Below the pieces are notes generated by a model that did no database searches, was not told the DNA's origin, and saw only the letters and a list, made by a program, of their open reading frames with translations. From the NCBI RefSeq assembly GCF_000607165.1, contig NZ_JFZG01000003.1:310001-374000 (forward strand): a stretch of 64,000 nucleotides of DNA. The letters are read 5' to 3'. The stretch is from Ralstonia pickettii (GTDB lineage Bacteria > Pseudomonadota > Gammaproteobacteria > Burkholderiales > Burkholderiaceae). Made by a program: the position numbers and the translations under genes. The first letter of the stretch is position 1. Every line of letters starts with the position of its first letter. Positions 38,243-48,180 of the stretch are shown here, one piece after another.

Positions 38243-39808
38243 ATGACCGATCCCATCCTGATTGCCAAGAACGCCAAAGCGGAGTTGGTGCTGTTGCCCC
38301 AGCTCGCCAACCGGCATGGCTTGATCACCGGCGCCACTGGCACCGGCAAGACCGTCACCCTGCAAACGATCGCCCAGGGCCTGTCGAAGATCGGCGTACC
38401 GGTTTTCCTGGCCGACGTAAAAGGTGATCTGACCGGCATTTCGCAAGCTGGCCAGTCCAACGACAAGCTCAAGGCCCGCCTGCAGGAGCGCGGTCTGGAA
38501 GAGCCGCAATGGGCCAACTGCCCGGTCACGTTGTGGGATGTGTACGGCGAGCGTGGCCACCCCGTGCGCGCCACCGTGTCCGACATGGGCCCGCTGATGC
38601 TCTCGCGCATGCTGGAGCTGAATGACATCCAGACCGGCGTGCTCAATCTCGTCTTCAAGATTGCTGATGACTCGGGCCTCGCGCTGCTCGACATGAAAGA
38701 CCTGCGCGCGATGCTCCAGCACGTTGGCGAGCACTCGTCGGACTACACGAACAAGTACGGGAACATCTCGTCGGCCAGCATCGGGGCCATCCAGCGCAAC
38801 CTGATCGCGCTGGAAGAGCAGGGCGCCGACCAGTTCTTCGGCGAGCCGATGCTGGATATCAATGACCTGATGCAGACCGTGCGCGGCCAGGGTGTGATCA
38901 ACATCCTGGCGGCCGACAAGCTGCTCAATGCGCCCAAGTTGTACGCGACGTTCCTGCTGTGGATGCTCTCTGAATTGTTCGAGCATCTGCCGGAGGTGGG
39001 CGACGTGGACAAGCCCAAGCTCGCCTTCTTTTTTGACGAGGCGCACCTGCTGTTCAATGACGCGCCGCCGTCGCTGCTGCAGAAGGTGGAGCAGGTGGTG
39101 CGGCTGATCCGCTCCAAGGGTGTGGGCGTGTACTTTGTGACGCAGAACCCCGCCGACGTGCCGGACACGGTGCTTGGCCAGCTCGGCAACCGCGTGCAGC
39201 ACGCGCTGCGGGCCTTCACGCCGCGCGATCAGAAGGCCGTCAAGGCGGCAGCGACAACGATGCGCGCAAATCCGGAATTCAGCATCGAAGAGGCCATTGG
39301 CGAATTGGCCGTGGGCGAGGCGCTGATCTCAATGCTGGACGAGGGCGGCCGCCCCGAGGTTACGCAGCGTGCGTTCGTCGTCCCGCCCGCATCGCGCATC
39401 GGCCCGATCTCGGACGACGAGCGCCGCGAGCTGATGACCAATTCGCTGGTGGCCGGCCGCTATGAGGCGGCAATCGACCGTGAATCGGCGTACGAAATCC
39501 TGAGCGGCCGCGTGGCAAACGGCGGGCCGGCATCTGCGCCGGCACCCGGTTCCATCGGTACGGATTTCGGTGCATCGACAGGTTCAGTGCCCGCACCGGC
39601 GCCTGCGCCTGCGCCCGCGCAACCGGAGAGCGGCTGGCTTGGCGATGTCGGCGCAATCCTGACGAAGGGTACGGGCCGCAGCGGCCGGGGCGATTCGATT
39701 GTCGAAACATTGGCCAAGTCGACGATGCGCACCATCGGTTCGACCGTCGGGCGCGAAATCGTGCGCGGCGTGCTGGGCAGCATTCTGGGCGGATCGAAGA
39801 AGCGCTGA
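38243..39808 (+). CDS. HerA-like helicase/ATPase, DUF853 (YjgR) family
   Basis: A 521-aa P-loop ATPase. Walker A is [16 protein letters not shown] near residue 30, Walker B is [12 protein letters not shown] near 260, and [20 protein letters not shown] matches the HerA/FtsK fold. The DUF853/YjgR family is widespread but its function is not established. Near the C-terminus is a [11 protein letters not shown] linker followed by a short region ending in a lysine tail. I chose ATG 38243; the longer frame from 38087 would include promoter sequence. A strong terminator follows. Confidence 0.88.
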   Translation: MTDPILIAKNAKAELVLLPQLANRHGLITGATGTGKTVTLQTIAQGLSKIGVPVFLADVKGDLTGISQAGQSNDKLKARLQERGLEEPQWANCPVTLWDVYGERGHPVRATVSDMGPLMLSRMLELNDIQTGVLNLVFKIADDSGLALLDMKDLRAMLQHVGEHSSDYTNKYGNISSASIGAIQRNLIALEEQGADQFFGEPMLDINDLMQTVRGQGVINILAADKLLNAPKLYATFLLWMLSELFEHLPEVGDVDKPKLAFFFDEAHLLFNDAPPSLLQKVEQVVRLIRSKGVGVYFVTQNPADVPDTVLGQLGNRVQHALRAFTPRDQKAVKAAATTMRANPEFSIEEAIGELAVGEALISMLDEGGRPEVTQRAFVVPPASRIGPISDDERRELMTNSLVAGRYEAAIDRESAYEILSGRVANGGPASAPAPGSIGTDFGASTGSVPAPAPAPAPAQPESGWLGDVGAILTKGTGRSGRGDSIVETLAKSTMRTIGSTVGREIVRGVLGSILGGSKKR

Positions 39809-39830
39809 GCGCCCCGACGTACCAAAGACA

Positions 39831-39855
39831 ACAGCCGGCATTGCCGGCTGTTTTT
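39831..39855 (+). terminator. Intrinsic terminator after the HerA-like ATPase gene
   Basis: A perfect 9-bp stem ACAGCCGGC/GCCGGCTGT with a 3-nt loop and a T-run of five. It lies in the 68-bp convergent gap before upp. Confidence 0.88.
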
Positions 39856-39876
39856 GTTCGCGCTGGGAGCGTGCGA

Positions 39877-40527
39877 TCAGTTTTTCGTGCCGAAAAGGCG
39901 GTCGCCCGCATCGCCCAGGCCCGGGATGATGTAGGCGTTTTCATCCAGGTGCGAATCGAGCGACGCCACGAACAGCTTCACGCCCGGATGCGCCTGCTGG
40001 AATACCTCCACGCCTTCGGGCGCCGCCACGAGCGCCAGGAACAGGATGCTCTCGTCGGGCACGCCGCGCTTCTTCATCACGTCGACGGCGTGTACGGCGG
40101 AGTAGCCGGTGGCGACCATCGGATCGCACAGGATAAAGGTGCGGTCCTCCAGATCAGGCAGGCGCACGAGGTATTCCACCGGGCGGTGTTGCTCGTCGCG
40201 GTACACGCCGATGTGGCCGATGCGTGCCGACGGAATCAGTTCCACCAGACCGTCGCTCATACCTACGCCTGCGCGCAGCACCGGCACCACAGCCAGCTTG
40301 CGGCCCGCGATGACGGGCGCTTCCATCGGGCCCATCGGCGTGTCGATGTGGCGGCTGGTCAGCGGCAGGTTGCGCGTGATCTCGTAGCCCATCAGCAAGG
40401 TGATCTCGCGCAGCAGCTCGCGGAACGTGCGCGTCGACGTGTCCTTGTCGCGCATGTGCGTGAGCTTGTGCTGGATCAGCGGGTGATTGAGGATGAACAG
40501 GTTCGGAAAGCGCGGATCTTGTTTCAT
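39877..40527 (-). CDS. upp: Uracil phosphoribosyltransferase
   Basis: A 216-aa type I PRTase that salvages uracil to UMP with PRPP. The PRPP-binding motif is [34 protein letters not shown] and the [13 protein letters not shown]-terminus (uracil-binding) match Upp. It is followed upstream on the same strand by an NCS1 nucleobase permease (65-bp gap), making a sensible uptake-salvage pair. Confidence 0.96.
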   Translation of the reverse strand: MKQDPRFPNLFILNHPLIQHKLTHMRDKDTSTRTFRELLREITLLMGYEITRNLPLTSRHIDTPMGPMEAPVIAGRKLAVVPVLRAGVGMSDGLVELIPSARIGHIGVYRDEQHRPVEYLVRLPDLEDRTFILCDPMVATGYSAVHAVDVMKKRGVPDESILFLALVAAPEGVEVFQQAHPGVKLFVASLDSHLDENAYIIPGLGDAGDRLFGTKN

Positions 40528-40592
40528 GGCGGCAAGGAATTCTCAGATGGGGCGCATTGTACCGGCGCGCCCCGTGCCGATTGTGGGGGTGC

Positions 40593-42071
40593 TCAGCGGC
40601 GCCCGCGCATCAGGATCACATACACCACGGCCGAAATCGCGAGTCCCACGAACCATGCATACGTGTATAGCGCTTCGAACACGCCCGGCACGCTGGCGAC
40701 GAACCCGGCCTGCTTGAAGAAGCCCGGCAGATTGGGCAGAACACCGATGACGAGCGCGACGATGGCACGGCCATTCCAACCGTTGCCGTAACCGTACGGG
40801 CCGTCCATGCGGAACAGCTCGCCGGTCTTCAGCACGGTGCGACGCACCAGGAAATAGTCGACCATCATGATCCCGGCCACCGGCCCTAGCAGTGCGCCGT
40901 AACCGACCAGCCACGTGAAGATGTAGCCCTTGGTCGTCTCCAGGATCTTCCACGGCATCATCGCTAGGCCGATGCCCGCCGTGATGTAGCCGCCGATGCG
41001 GAACGAGATGCGATGCGGCGCCAGGTTCGAGAAGTCATACGCCGGCGAAACCACGTTGGCGGCGATGTTCGTCATCAGCGTGGCGGTGATGAGCGCCAGC
41101 AACGCCACGATGACCGACGGGCCCGTCATCTTGCCGGCCAGCGTGACCGGATCCCAGATGGCCTGACCGTAGATGACCACCGTGGACGACGTGACGAGCA
41201 CGGCCACCAGCGCCAGCAACCCCATCGGCAAGGGCAGCCCGATTGCCTGCCCGACAAGCTGATCGCGCTGGCTGCGCGCAAAGCGGGTGAAGTCGGGAAT
41301 GTTCAGCGCCAGCGTGGCCCAGTAGCCCACCATGGCAGTCAGCGACGGCCAGAAGAAACCCCAGAACTCGCCGGCGCGCTTGCCGCCCGCCGAAAACGCC
41401 GATGGCGCCGACAGCATCGGGCCAAAGCCGCCCGCGTTGATATACGCCCACCAGACCAAGCCAAGTGCTGCCAGGATCAGCAGCGGGGTGGCCAGCGCCT
41501 GGAAGCGCTTGATCGATTCGAGCCCCTTGGTGATCAGCCAGATGTGCAGCGCCCAGAACAGCAGGAAGCAGAAGCCCTGGCCCGGGTTGATGCCCAGCCC
41601 CGGAATGTTGCTGCCGACCAGCATGTTGTCGGTGACGACGTTGAGGATCGTGTAGATCGCCTGGCTGCCCAGCCACGTCTGGATGCCGAACCAGCCGCAT
41701 GCCACGATGGCCCGCAGAATGGCCGGCAACTGCGCGCCGCGCACGCCGAACGATGCGCGCACCAGCACAGGGAAAGGGATGCCGTACTTGGTGCCGGCAT
41801 GACCTACCAGCACCATCGGCACCAGCACGATCAGGTTGCCCAGGAACACCGTCAACACGGCCTGCCACCAGTTCATGCCCTCGCTCATCAGGCCGGAAGC
41901 CAGCATGTAGGCCGGCACCGACACCACCATCGACACCCACAGCGCGGCGTAGTTGGTCGCCGTCCAGGTGCGGGCAGCCTGCGGGGTCGGGTTGAGGTCT
42001 TCGTTCCAGAGCGTCGGGTCGGGTGCCCCGGCAGCGTCCGCAGAGAACGCGGGGGAGGTGGTTTGGCTCAT
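40593..42071 (-). CDS. NCS1-family nucleobase:cation symporter
   Basis: A 492-aa 12-TM permease. The N-terminal signature NEDLNPTPQAARTWTATNYA then ALWVSM is the NCS1 hallmark (NxDLxP.....R.W). Family substrates are uracil, cytosine, allantoin, hydantoins or thiamine. Its position upstream of upp on the same strand favours uracil or another pyrimidine (inference). The ATG at 42069-42071 is chosen; the upstream extension is not family-like. Confidence 0.88.
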   Translation of the reverse strand: MSQTTSPAFSADAAGAPDPTLWNEDLNPTPQAARTWTATNYAALWVSMVVSVPAYMLASGLMSEGMNWWQAVLTVFLGNLIVLVPMVLVGHAGTKYGIPFPVLVRASFGVRGAQLPAILRAIVACGWFGIQTWLGSQAIYTILNVVTDNMLVGSNIPGLGINPGQGFCFLLFWALHIWLITKGLESIKRFQALATPLLILAALGLVWWAYINAGGFGPMLSAPSAFSAGGKRAGEFWGFFWPSLTAMVGYWATLALNIPDFTRFARSQRDQLVGQAIGLPLPMGLLALVAVLVTSSTVVIYGQAIWDPVTLAGKMTGPSVIVALLALITATLMTNIAANVVSPAYDFSNLAPHRISFRIGGYITAGIGLAMMPWKILETTKGYIFTWLVGYGALLGPVAGIMMVDYFLVRRTVLKTGELFRMDGPYGYGNGWNGRAIVALVIGVLPNLPGFFKQAGFVASVPGVFEALYTYAWFVGLAISAVVYVILMRGRR

Positions 42072-42254
42072 GTCGATGAGGAATCCGTTGTCGTTGTTGA
42101 TATTCGGAATGCTGGCGCGATTGTACGGCGGTCCCGTGTGCCCCAAAGCGAAACCTGTGCCACGTGCGGTGCACCCCGCGCCGGAACGTTTTGTTGAATT
42201 CCAATACAATCGACGACGCTCTCCAACGCCGCCCGCATCTCTCCGCGCCCCGCT

Positions 42255-43172
42255 GTGACCACCGCGTCTTCTGCGTCTTCCACTCCCGCAAGAACCACCG
42301 ATACCGGCGGCCTGCTGCTCGCCTCCGTGGGCGCCGTCCTGTTTTCCGCCAAGGCCATCGTCGCCAAGCTGATGTACCGCTATCAGGTGGACGCCGTCAT
42401 GGTCATCACCCTGCGCATGCTGCTGGCGGCGCCGCTGTTCATGGCGATGGGGTGGTGGCAGTCGCGCCGTGCGGAGCCGCTGACCGTGCCAGACCGCTGG
42501 CGCATCGTCGGCTTGGGGCTCATCGGCTATTACCTGTCCAGCTTTCTCGATTTCCTCGGCCTGCAGTACATCACGGCCGGGCTGGAGCGGCTGATCCTGT
42601 TTCTAACGCCGTCATTCGTGCTGCTGATTACATCCACGGTATTCAAGCGGCGCATTACCGGCTTGCAGTGGGTGTCGCTGGCGCTGGCCTATGCCGGCAT
42701 CGTGCTGGTGTTCGCGCACGACCTCAACCTGGGCGGCAACAACGTGTGGCTGGGCGGCGGATTGGTGCTCGCCAGCGCCATCAGCTACGGTATCTATCTG
42801 CTGGCTAGCGGTGAGCTGGTCAAGCGCGTTGGGTCGATGCGGCTGGTTGCCTATGCGATGTGCGTGTCGACCGCAGCCTGTATCGTCCAGTTTCTGGTGC
42901 TGCGGCCGGTGTCGGCCCTCGTGTTGCCCTGGCAGGTGTATGGGCTGTCGACCATCAACTCGGTGTTCTGCACGGTGGCGCCGGTCACGATGACGATGAT
43001 GGCGGTGGCGCGCGTGGGTGCGCCAGTGGCGTCGCAGGCGGGCATGATCGGGCCGGTGTCAACGCTGCTGCTGGGCTGGTGGCTGCTGGGCGAGCCGATC
43101 ACGATTTGGCAGATTGCCGGAAGTGCGCTGGTGCTTGCCGGGATGGCGCTGCTGTCACGCCGTCGCGGCTGA
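42255..43172 (+). CDS. DMT superfamily (EamA) transporter
   Basis: A 305-aa membrane protein with about ten hydrophobic segments arranged as two EamA repeats (residues about 15-150 and 165-300). FLDFLGLQYITAGLERLILF and VGAPVASQAGMIGPVSTLLL are typical repeat ends. It is probably an exporter of metabolites or amino acids; the substrate is unknown. The start codon is GTG 42255. It is divergent from the NCS1 permease across 183 bp. Confidence 0.85.
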   Translation: MTTASSASSTPARTTDTGGLLLASVGAVLFSAKAIVAKLMYRYQVDAVMVITLRMLLAAPLFMAMGWWQSRRAEPLTVPDRWRIVGLGLIGYYLSSFLDFLGLQYITAGLERLILFLTPSFVLLITSTVFKRRITGLQWVSLALAYAGIVLVFAHDLNLGGNNVWLGGGLVLASAISYGIYLLASGELVKRVGSMRLVAYAMCVSTAACIVQFLVLRPVSALVLPWQVYGLSTINSVFCTVAPVTMTMMAVARVGAPVASQAGMIGPVSTLLLGWWLLGEPITIWQIAGSALVLAGMALLSRRRG

Positions 43173-43214
43173 CAGGCGGCCGACACAGATAACAATCACA
43201 AGGAGTCAGACAGG

Positions 43215-44006
43215 ATGGACTTGGGGCTGAAAGGCAAGCGTGCGCTGGTGTGCGGCGCAAGCAAGGGATTGGGCTTTGCGTGCGCCGACGCGCTGGCCGC
43301 TGAAGGCGTGGACGTGGTGATTGTCGCGCGCGGTGCCGAGGCGCTGTCGGCAGCCGCTGAACGCATCCGCACGGCGCACGGCGTGCGCGTGGAAGCCGTC
43401 GCCACCGACATCACCACGCCGGAAGGCCGCGCCGAGGCGCTGCTCGCATGCGAGCGACTGGGCGGCTCGCCCGACATTCTCGTCAACAACGCGGGTGGCC
43501 CACCGCCGGGCAACTTTCGCGACTGGGACCGCGACGCGTGGAATGCCGCCCTGAACGCCAACATGCTCACGCCCATCGACCTCATCAAAGCCACCGTCGA
43601 CAAGATGATCGAGCGCCGCTGGGGCCGCATTGTCAATATCACCAGCGGTGCCGTGAAGGCGCCGATCGACGTGCTGGGTTTGTCCAATGGCGCGCGCTCC
43701 GGCCTGACCGGCTTCGTGGCGGGCCTGGCGCGTGAAGTCGCCAAGCATGGCGTGACCATCAACAATCTGCTGCCGGGCCAGTTTGAGACCGACCGCCTGA
43801 CCAAGACGCTGGAAGCTGGCGCTAAGGCTGCCGGCATCAGCGCAGAAGAAAATTTCGACCGCAAGCGGCAGGGCAATCCGGCCCGACGCTTCGGCCAACC
43901 GGCCGAGTTTGGCGCCGTGTGTGCTTTCTTGTGCAGCCAGCACGCTGGCTACCTGAATGCGCAAAACATCCTGATGGATGGCGGCAGCTTCCCTGGCACC
44001 TTCTAA
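43215..44006 (+). CDS. SDR-family oxidoreductase with altered catalytic motif
   Basis: A 263-aa short-chain dehydrogenase/reductase. The cofactor loop is [16 protein letters not shown], and the NNAG motif is present as [12 protein letters not shown]. The catalytic region reads [20 protein letters not shown] then RS. Measured from the conserved Ser, the usual YxxxK positions hold Ser and Arg. So the Tyr and Lys of the triad are replaced, although the rest of the fold and the C-terminal [10 protein letters not shown] are intact. AAGGAG precedes the ATG. It is followed 10 bp later by mgsA. Confidence 0.85.
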   Translation: MDLGLKGKRALVCGASKGLGFACADALAAEGVDVVIVARGAEALSAAAERIRTAHGVRVEAVATDITTPEGRAEALLACERLGGSPDILVNNAGGPPPGNFRDWDRDAWNAALNANMLTPIDLIKATVDKMIERRWGRIVNITSGAVKAPIDVLGLSNGARSGLTGFVAGLAREVAKHGVTINNLLPGQFETDRLTKTLEAGAKAAGISAEENFDRKRQGNPARRFGQPAEFGAVCAFLCSQHAGYLNAQNILMDGGSFPGTF

Positions 44007-44016
44007 GCCAATAACG

Positions 44017-44448
44017 ATGACCACTCTTACGCCCGAAAGCGCAGCCCGCAAACGCCGCGTCGCCCTGATCGCACACGATCACAAGAAAGACGACATGATC
44101 GCTTTCGCACAAACGCACCGAGCCTTCCTGTCGCAATGCGATCTGCTGGCGACCGGCACCACCGGTGGCCGCTTGGAGAAGGAAGTCGGCCTGACCGTGC
44201 AGCGCATGCTGTCCGGCCCGTGGGGCGGCGACTTGCAGATTGGCGCACAGTTAGCCGAAGGCCGTGTCGACGCCGTCATCTTCCTGCGCGATCCGATGAC
44301 GCCGCAGCCGCACGAACCCGACATCAACGCGCTGGTCCGTGCCTGCGACGTCCACAACATTCCCTGCGCCACCAACCTGGCCACCGCCGACCTGGTGATG
44401 TCTGCCCTGCAACGGGTGGCGCCCGATCCGAAGGAGATCCACGCATGA
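44017..44448 (+). CDS. mgsA: Methylglyoxal synthase
   Basis: A 143-aa MgsA that converts dihydroxyacetone phosphate to methylglyoxal and phosphate. [27 protein letters not shown] and [17 protein letters not shown], plus FLRDPM, contain the phosphate-binding and catalytic Asp residues. ATG 44017 is chosen; the longer frame overlaps the SDR gene. Its stop overlaps the next gene (ATGA), so it is translated together with a quinone oxidoreductase. Confidence 0.95.
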   Translation: MTTLTPESAARKRRVALIAHDHKKDDMIAFAQTHRAFLSQCDLLATGTTGGRLEKEVGLTVQRMLSGPWGGDLQIGAQLAEGRVDAVIFLRDPMTPQPHEPDINALVRACDVHNIPCATNLATADLVMSALQRVAPDPKEIHA

Positions 44449-45425
44449 CACAAGCGAAAGCCATCCGCATCTTTGAGACCGGCGGTCCGGAAGTGATGCA
44501 GTACGTCGATGTCGACGTGCCCGCGCCCGGCCCCGGCGAGGTGACGGTCAAGCAGCACGCCATCGGCCTGAACTACATCGACGTGTATTTCCGCACGGGG
44601 CTGTATCCCCAGCCGCTGCCGGGCGGTATCGGCATGGAAGCGTCGGGTGTGGTGGAAGCCGTGGGCCTGGGCGTGACGCACGTCAAGCCCGGCGACCGCG
44701 TGGCCTATGCCGGCCGCCCGACCGGGGCCTATGCGGCGGTGCGAACCATGCCGGCCGACATTCTGGTGCGCCTGCCGGATGCGATCGACTTTGAAACCGG
44801 CGCAGCGATGATGCTGCAGGGCATGACCGCGCAATACCTTCTCCGCGACAGCTATCGCGTTCAGCCCGGTGATACGGTGTTGTTCCACGCAGCCGCTGGC
44901 GGTGTGGGTTTGATTGCGTGCCAGTGGCTCAAGGCGCTGGGCGCAATCGTGATCGGCACCGTCGGCAGCGATGCCAAGGCTGAACTCGCCCGCGCGCACG
45001 GCTGCGATCACACCATCGTCTACACGCGCGAGAACTTTACCGAGCGCGTGCGCGAAATCACCGGCGGCAAGGGTGTGCCGGTGGTCTACGACGGCATTGG
45101 CAAAGATACGTTTACGGGTTCGCTGGACTGCCTCGCGCCGCGCGGGATGATGGTCACCTACGGCAACGCATCGGGCCCCGTGCCGCCGGTTGACCTCGGT
45201 GTGCTGAGCGCAAAGGGATCGCTCAAGATCACGCGCCCGACGCTGATGACCTACACGGCGCGGCGCGAGCTACTGGAACCGATGGCGGGAGAGTTGTTTG
45301 ATGTGGTGAGCAGCGGCAAGGTGAAAATCGAAATTCACCAACGCTACGAACTGCAGAACGCGGCGCAGGCGCACCGCGATCTGGAAGCGCGCAAGACGAC
45401 CGGCTCGACGATCCTCTTGCCGTAA
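44445..45425 (+). CDS. NADPH:quinone oxidoreductase (zinc-free MDR family)
   Basis: A 326-aa medium-chain dehydrogenase/reductase of the QOR type. The GroES-like half begins [20 protein letters not shown]; the Rossmann half has [20 protein letters not shown]. Zinc ligands of alcohol dehydrogenases are absent. It reduces quinones or enals with NADPH in the cytoplasm. Coupling to mgsA by ATGA suggests it may handle methylglyoxal-derived electrophiles (inference). Confidence 0.92.
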   Translation: MTQAKAIRIFETGGPEVMQYVDVDVPAPGPGEVTVKQHAIGLNYIDVYFRTGLYPQPLPGGIGMEASGVVEAVGLGVTHVKPGDRVAYAGRPTGAYAAVRTMPADILVRLPDAIDFETGAAMMLQGMTAQYLLRDSYRVQPGDTVLFHAAAGGVGLIACQWLKALGAIVIGTVGSDAKAELARAHGCDHTIVYTRENFTERVREITGGKGVPVVYDGIGKDTFTGSLDCLAPRGMMVTYGNASGPVPPVDLGVLSAKGSLKITRPTLMTYTARRELLEPMAGELFDVVSSGKVKIEIHQRYELQNAAQAHRDLEARKTTGSTILLP

Positions 45426-45434
45426 GGCGGAAAG

Positions 45435-45731
45435 TTACCGCCCGGTGGGCTTCACACGCCGGGCGGCGGCAAAGCGCGCATCCTCGCGCACGCGGTCGGG
45501 CAGGCCGCGCAGCAGTATGTGCAGCGCGAACGGCACCAGCACGATGTCGTCCACCCAGCCGATCACCGGGATGACATCCGGAATCAGGTCGACTGGCGAT
45601 ACGACGTAGCCCACCAGCAGCAGCGCCGCCGGCGCGAGCCACCAGGGCTTGTCCGGATGGCGCAGGGCAAACCACAGCAGGCGCGCATCGTTGCGCACCA
45701 CGCTCCACAAGCGGAAGAGTCGTCCGAACAT
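45435..45731 (-). CDS. YkvA/DUF1232 family membrane protein
   Basis: A 98-aa protein. The DUF1232 core ALLLVGYVVSPVDLIPDVIP then GWVDDIVLVPFAL is a membrane-associated segment shared by many small bacterial proteins of unknown function. It converges with the quinone oxidoreductase gene with a 9-bp gap and is transcribed alone. Confidence 0.85.
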   Translation of the reverse strand: MFGRLFRLWSVVRNDARLLWFALRHPDKPWWLAPAALLLVGYVVSPVDLIPDVIPVIGWVDDIVLVPFALHILLRGLPDRVREDARFAAARRVKPTGR

Positions 45732-45842
45732 CGTGGGCTCCTTGATGAAAAGCCGGCGTCACATGAGAGCGTTTGACCGGCAAACCATCGTATCAGCTTG
45801 GGGAAACTGCCCGGTTTTCAAGATCAGGCGCCATCGCCCATG

Positions 45843-45878
45843 AAAAAAGCCGGCCCTCTCGCGAGGTGCCGGCTTTTT
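45843..45878 (-). terminator. Bidirectional intrinsic terminator after the nucleoside ABC operon
   Basis: AAAAAGCCGGC and GCCGGCTTTTT (45843-45854 and 45868-45878) form a long stem around a CCTC-GCGA-GG inner hairpin. The T-run on the minus strand ends transcription coming from the BMP-family ABC operon 127 bp upstream. Confidence 0.88.
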
Positions 45879-46004
45879 GCCGCAACGAACCTGTTCATGG
45901 TCCGTAGCGAGCGCTCCGAAGTTGGCTTGAGAAGCGCAGCCGTACATGGGTACGGCGAGCATCACAGAGCCAAGATCGGACCGCGCAGTAGGACCGTGGG
46001 CAGG

Positions 46005-47165
46005 TTAGCCCGGAATCTTGCCTTCCACGCCGTCGACGTAGAACTTGATGCCGTGCAGGAAGCCATCGTCGGCGACCTTGTCGGCGGGCAGGACTTCCTT
46101 GCCGGTGTTGTCCTTGAGCGGACCCTTCCAGATCGGTGCCGAGCCGTCGATGATGCCCTTCTTGCGGGTCTCGACCAGCGTCTTCACGTCTTCCGGTACC
46201 ACGGCGTTGTACGCACCCAGATCGATCGCGCCTTCCTTCAGGCCCCACCACACGGTTTCCGGCTTCCACTTGTTTTCAAGCACGTCGCCGACGACCTTGG
46301 TGTAGTACACGCCCCATTTGTTGATCGAAGCGGCCAGGTGGGCCTTCTCGCCAAACTTGGTCATGTCGCTGTCCCAGCCGATCGCGTAGACGCCTTTCTC
46401 TTGCGCGGTCTGCACGACTGCTGCGGAGTCGGTGTTCTGCATCAGCACGTCGACCCCTTGGCCGATGAGGGTGGTGGCAGCTTCGCGCTCCTTGCCCGGA
46501 TCGAACCATTTGTTGACCCAAACCACGCGGGTGGTGGCCTTCGGGTTGACGCTGCGTGCGCCCAGCGTGAACGAGTCGATGTTGCGGATCACCTCGGGGA
46601 TGGGCACCGAACCCACCACGCCAAGCTTGCCCGACTTGCTCATCTTGCCGGCCACCACGCCCGCCAGGTACGCGCCTTCATACGTGCGCACGTCGTATTG
46701 GCCGAGGTTGTCAGCGGTCTTGAAACCGGTGGCGTGCTCGAACTTCACGTCCGGGAATTCCTTGGCGACCTTGAGCATCGATTCCATGAAACCGAAGCTC
46801 GTGCCGAAGATGACCTTGTTGCCCTGGGTGGCCAGGTCGCGGAACACGCGCTCGGCGTCTGCAGCGCTTTCGGGCACGTTTTCGACAAAGCTCGTCTTCA
46901 CCTTGTCGCCGAACTTGGCTTCGACTTCCTTGCGGCCGGCGTCGTGAGCGTATGTCCAGCCCGCATCGCCCACCGGGCCGACGTAGACAAACGCGACCTT
47001 CAGCGGCTCATTGGCCGGTGCCGGCGCGGCAGCGGCGGGGGCCGAGGAAGCGGCCGGCGCGGCGGTCTTGTCGCCTGCGGCTTCGTTGGATTTGCCGCAA
47101 CCCCAGAGGGTCAGGGCAGCACCGGCGGCCAGGGCGGCCAGCGTGATCCTGCGGGTAACGTTCAT
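46005..47165 (-). CDS. BMP-family (PnrA-like) nucleoside-binding lipoprotein
   Basis: A 386-aa substrate-binding protein of the Bmp/PnrA family. The signal peptide ends in a lipobox LTLWGC, so it is a lipid-anchored periplasmic receptor. A spacer rich in Ala and Pro (residues 25-50) leads into the periplasmic-binding fold (KVAFVYVGPVGDAGWTYAHD). PnrA proteins bind purine nucleosides. It is the last gene of the ABC operon (ATPase, two permeases, receptor) and is followed by a strong terminator. No purine riboswitch fold is evident nearby. Confidence 0.9.
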   Translation of the reverse strand: MNVTRRITLAALAAGAALTLWGCGKSNEAAGDKTAAPAASSAPAAAAPAPANEPLKVAFVYVGPVGDAGWTYAHDAGRKEVEAKFGDKVKTSFVENVPESAADAERVFRDLATQGNKVIFGTSFGFMESMLKVAKEFPDVKFEHATGFKTADNLGQYDVRTYEGAYLAGVVAGKMSKSGKLGVVGSVPIPEVIRNIDSFTLGARSVNPKATTRVVWVNKWFDPGKEREAATTLIGQGVDVLMQNTDSAAVVQTAQEKGVYAIGWDSDMTKFGEKAHLAASINKWGVYYTKVVGDVLENKWKPETVWWGLKEGAIDLGAYNAVVPEDVKTLVETRKKGIIDGSAPIWKGPLKDNTGKEVLPADKVADDGFLHGIKFYVDGVEGKIPG

Positions 47166-47246
47166 CGATTTCTCCTGTTGTGTGGCTCGTTGACTGTGTT
47201 GAAGCTTGAAACAAAGGACGGGAATGCAGAAGCCGTAGGCAGCAGT

Positions 47247-48167
47247 TTAGGCAGCCCCTGGGCGGAACGGCTTGCCGAGCGATGCAGGCATGTTCAGGCG
47301 AATCCAATCCGGATTGCGCGAGATGATGGCCAGCACGACGATGGTGGCGGCAAACGGCGCCATCGACAGAATTTGCGATGGCACCGATACGCCCATCCCC
47401 TGCAGGTAGAACTGCAGGATCGTCACACCGCCAAACAGCAGCGCGCCGAACAGGATGCGCATTGGGCGCCAGGTGGCAAAGGTGGTCAGCGCGAGGGCAA
47501 TCCAGCCGCGGCCGGCAACCATGTTTTCGACCCACATTGGCGTGTAGACCAGCGACAGGTATGCGCCGGCCAGCCCGCAGCATGCGCCGCCAAACAGCAG
47601 CGCGCCAAAGCGGATGGTGCGCACCGGGTAGCCGAGCGCGTGAGCCGACTCCGGCGATTCACCGATCGCGCGCAGCGTGAGCCCCGCGCGCGTCTTGAAC
47701 AGGAACCAGGCAATCGCGCCGCACAGCAGCAGGCTGAAATAGACCATCCAGTGGTGTGCGAACAGGGCAGGGCCGACGAACGGAATCGACTCCAGCCCCG
47801 GGATGCCGTGCGCCTGCGCTGGCAGTGACATGCCGACAAAGCGCTGCCCCATGAAGGCAGACAGCCCGGTGCCGAAGATCGACAAGGCGAGGCCCGTCGC
47901 GACTTGGTTGGTAACGAGCACCAGCGCCAGCCACGCGAAGAGGGCCGCCATCACCATGCCGGCAATCGCGCCGGCAGCAAAACCCAGCAGCGGAATCTGC
48001 GTCTGGTAACCGACCATGAAGCCGACCACGGCGGCCACCAGCATCATGCCTTCGGCGCCGAGGTTCAGCACGCCGGAGCGCTCGTTCATCAAGAGGCCCA
48101 GGGCGGCCAGCAACAGCGGGGTGCCGGCGTTGATCGACGCGGCGATCAGGGGAGCGAGACTTTCCAT
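47247..48167 (-). CDS. ABC transporter permease (nucleoside-type), second subunit
   Basis: A 306-aa BPD_transp_2-type permease with about eight to nine membrane segments. It starts MESLAPLIAASINAGTPLLL, and GVLNLGAEGMMLVAAVVGFM is the family loop. It pairs with the upstream 369-aa permease to form the channel of the BMP importer. ATG 48167 is chosen; the longer frame runs back into the neighbour gene. Confidence 0.9.
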   Translation of the reverse strand: MESLAPLIAASINAGTPLLLAALGLLMNERSGVLNLGAEGMMLVAAVVGFMVGYQTQIPLLGFAAGAIAGMVMAALFAWLALVLVTNQVATGLALSIFGTGLSAFMGQRFVGMSLPAQAHGIPGLESIPFVGPALFAHHWMVYFSLLLCGAIAWFLFKTRAGLTLRAIGESPESAHALGYPVRTIRFGALLFGGACCGLAGAYLSLVYTPMWVENMVAGRGWIALALTTFATWRPMRILFGALLFGGVTILQFYLQGMGVSVPSQILSMAPFAATIVVLAIISRNPDWIRLNMPASLGKPFRPGAA

Positions 48168-48180
48168 GTGTGAGGCCTGA

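Noticed and set aside
41013-42291. Long frames on both strands overlapping the NCS1 permease
   Set aside because: Composition is Arg/His/Gly-rich with no membrane or domain pattern; the NCS1 frame has the family N-terminal signature.
47166-47246. Purine riboswitch or other aptamer near the nucleoside-binding lipoprotein gene
   Set aside because: The gap is 80 nt and shows no three-way junction or conserved purine-riboswitch core.
45798-47828. 676-codon open frame on the plus strand across the BMP lipoprotein gene
   Set aside because: It runs antisense to two ABC transporter genes with clear motifs and begins inside a terminator.
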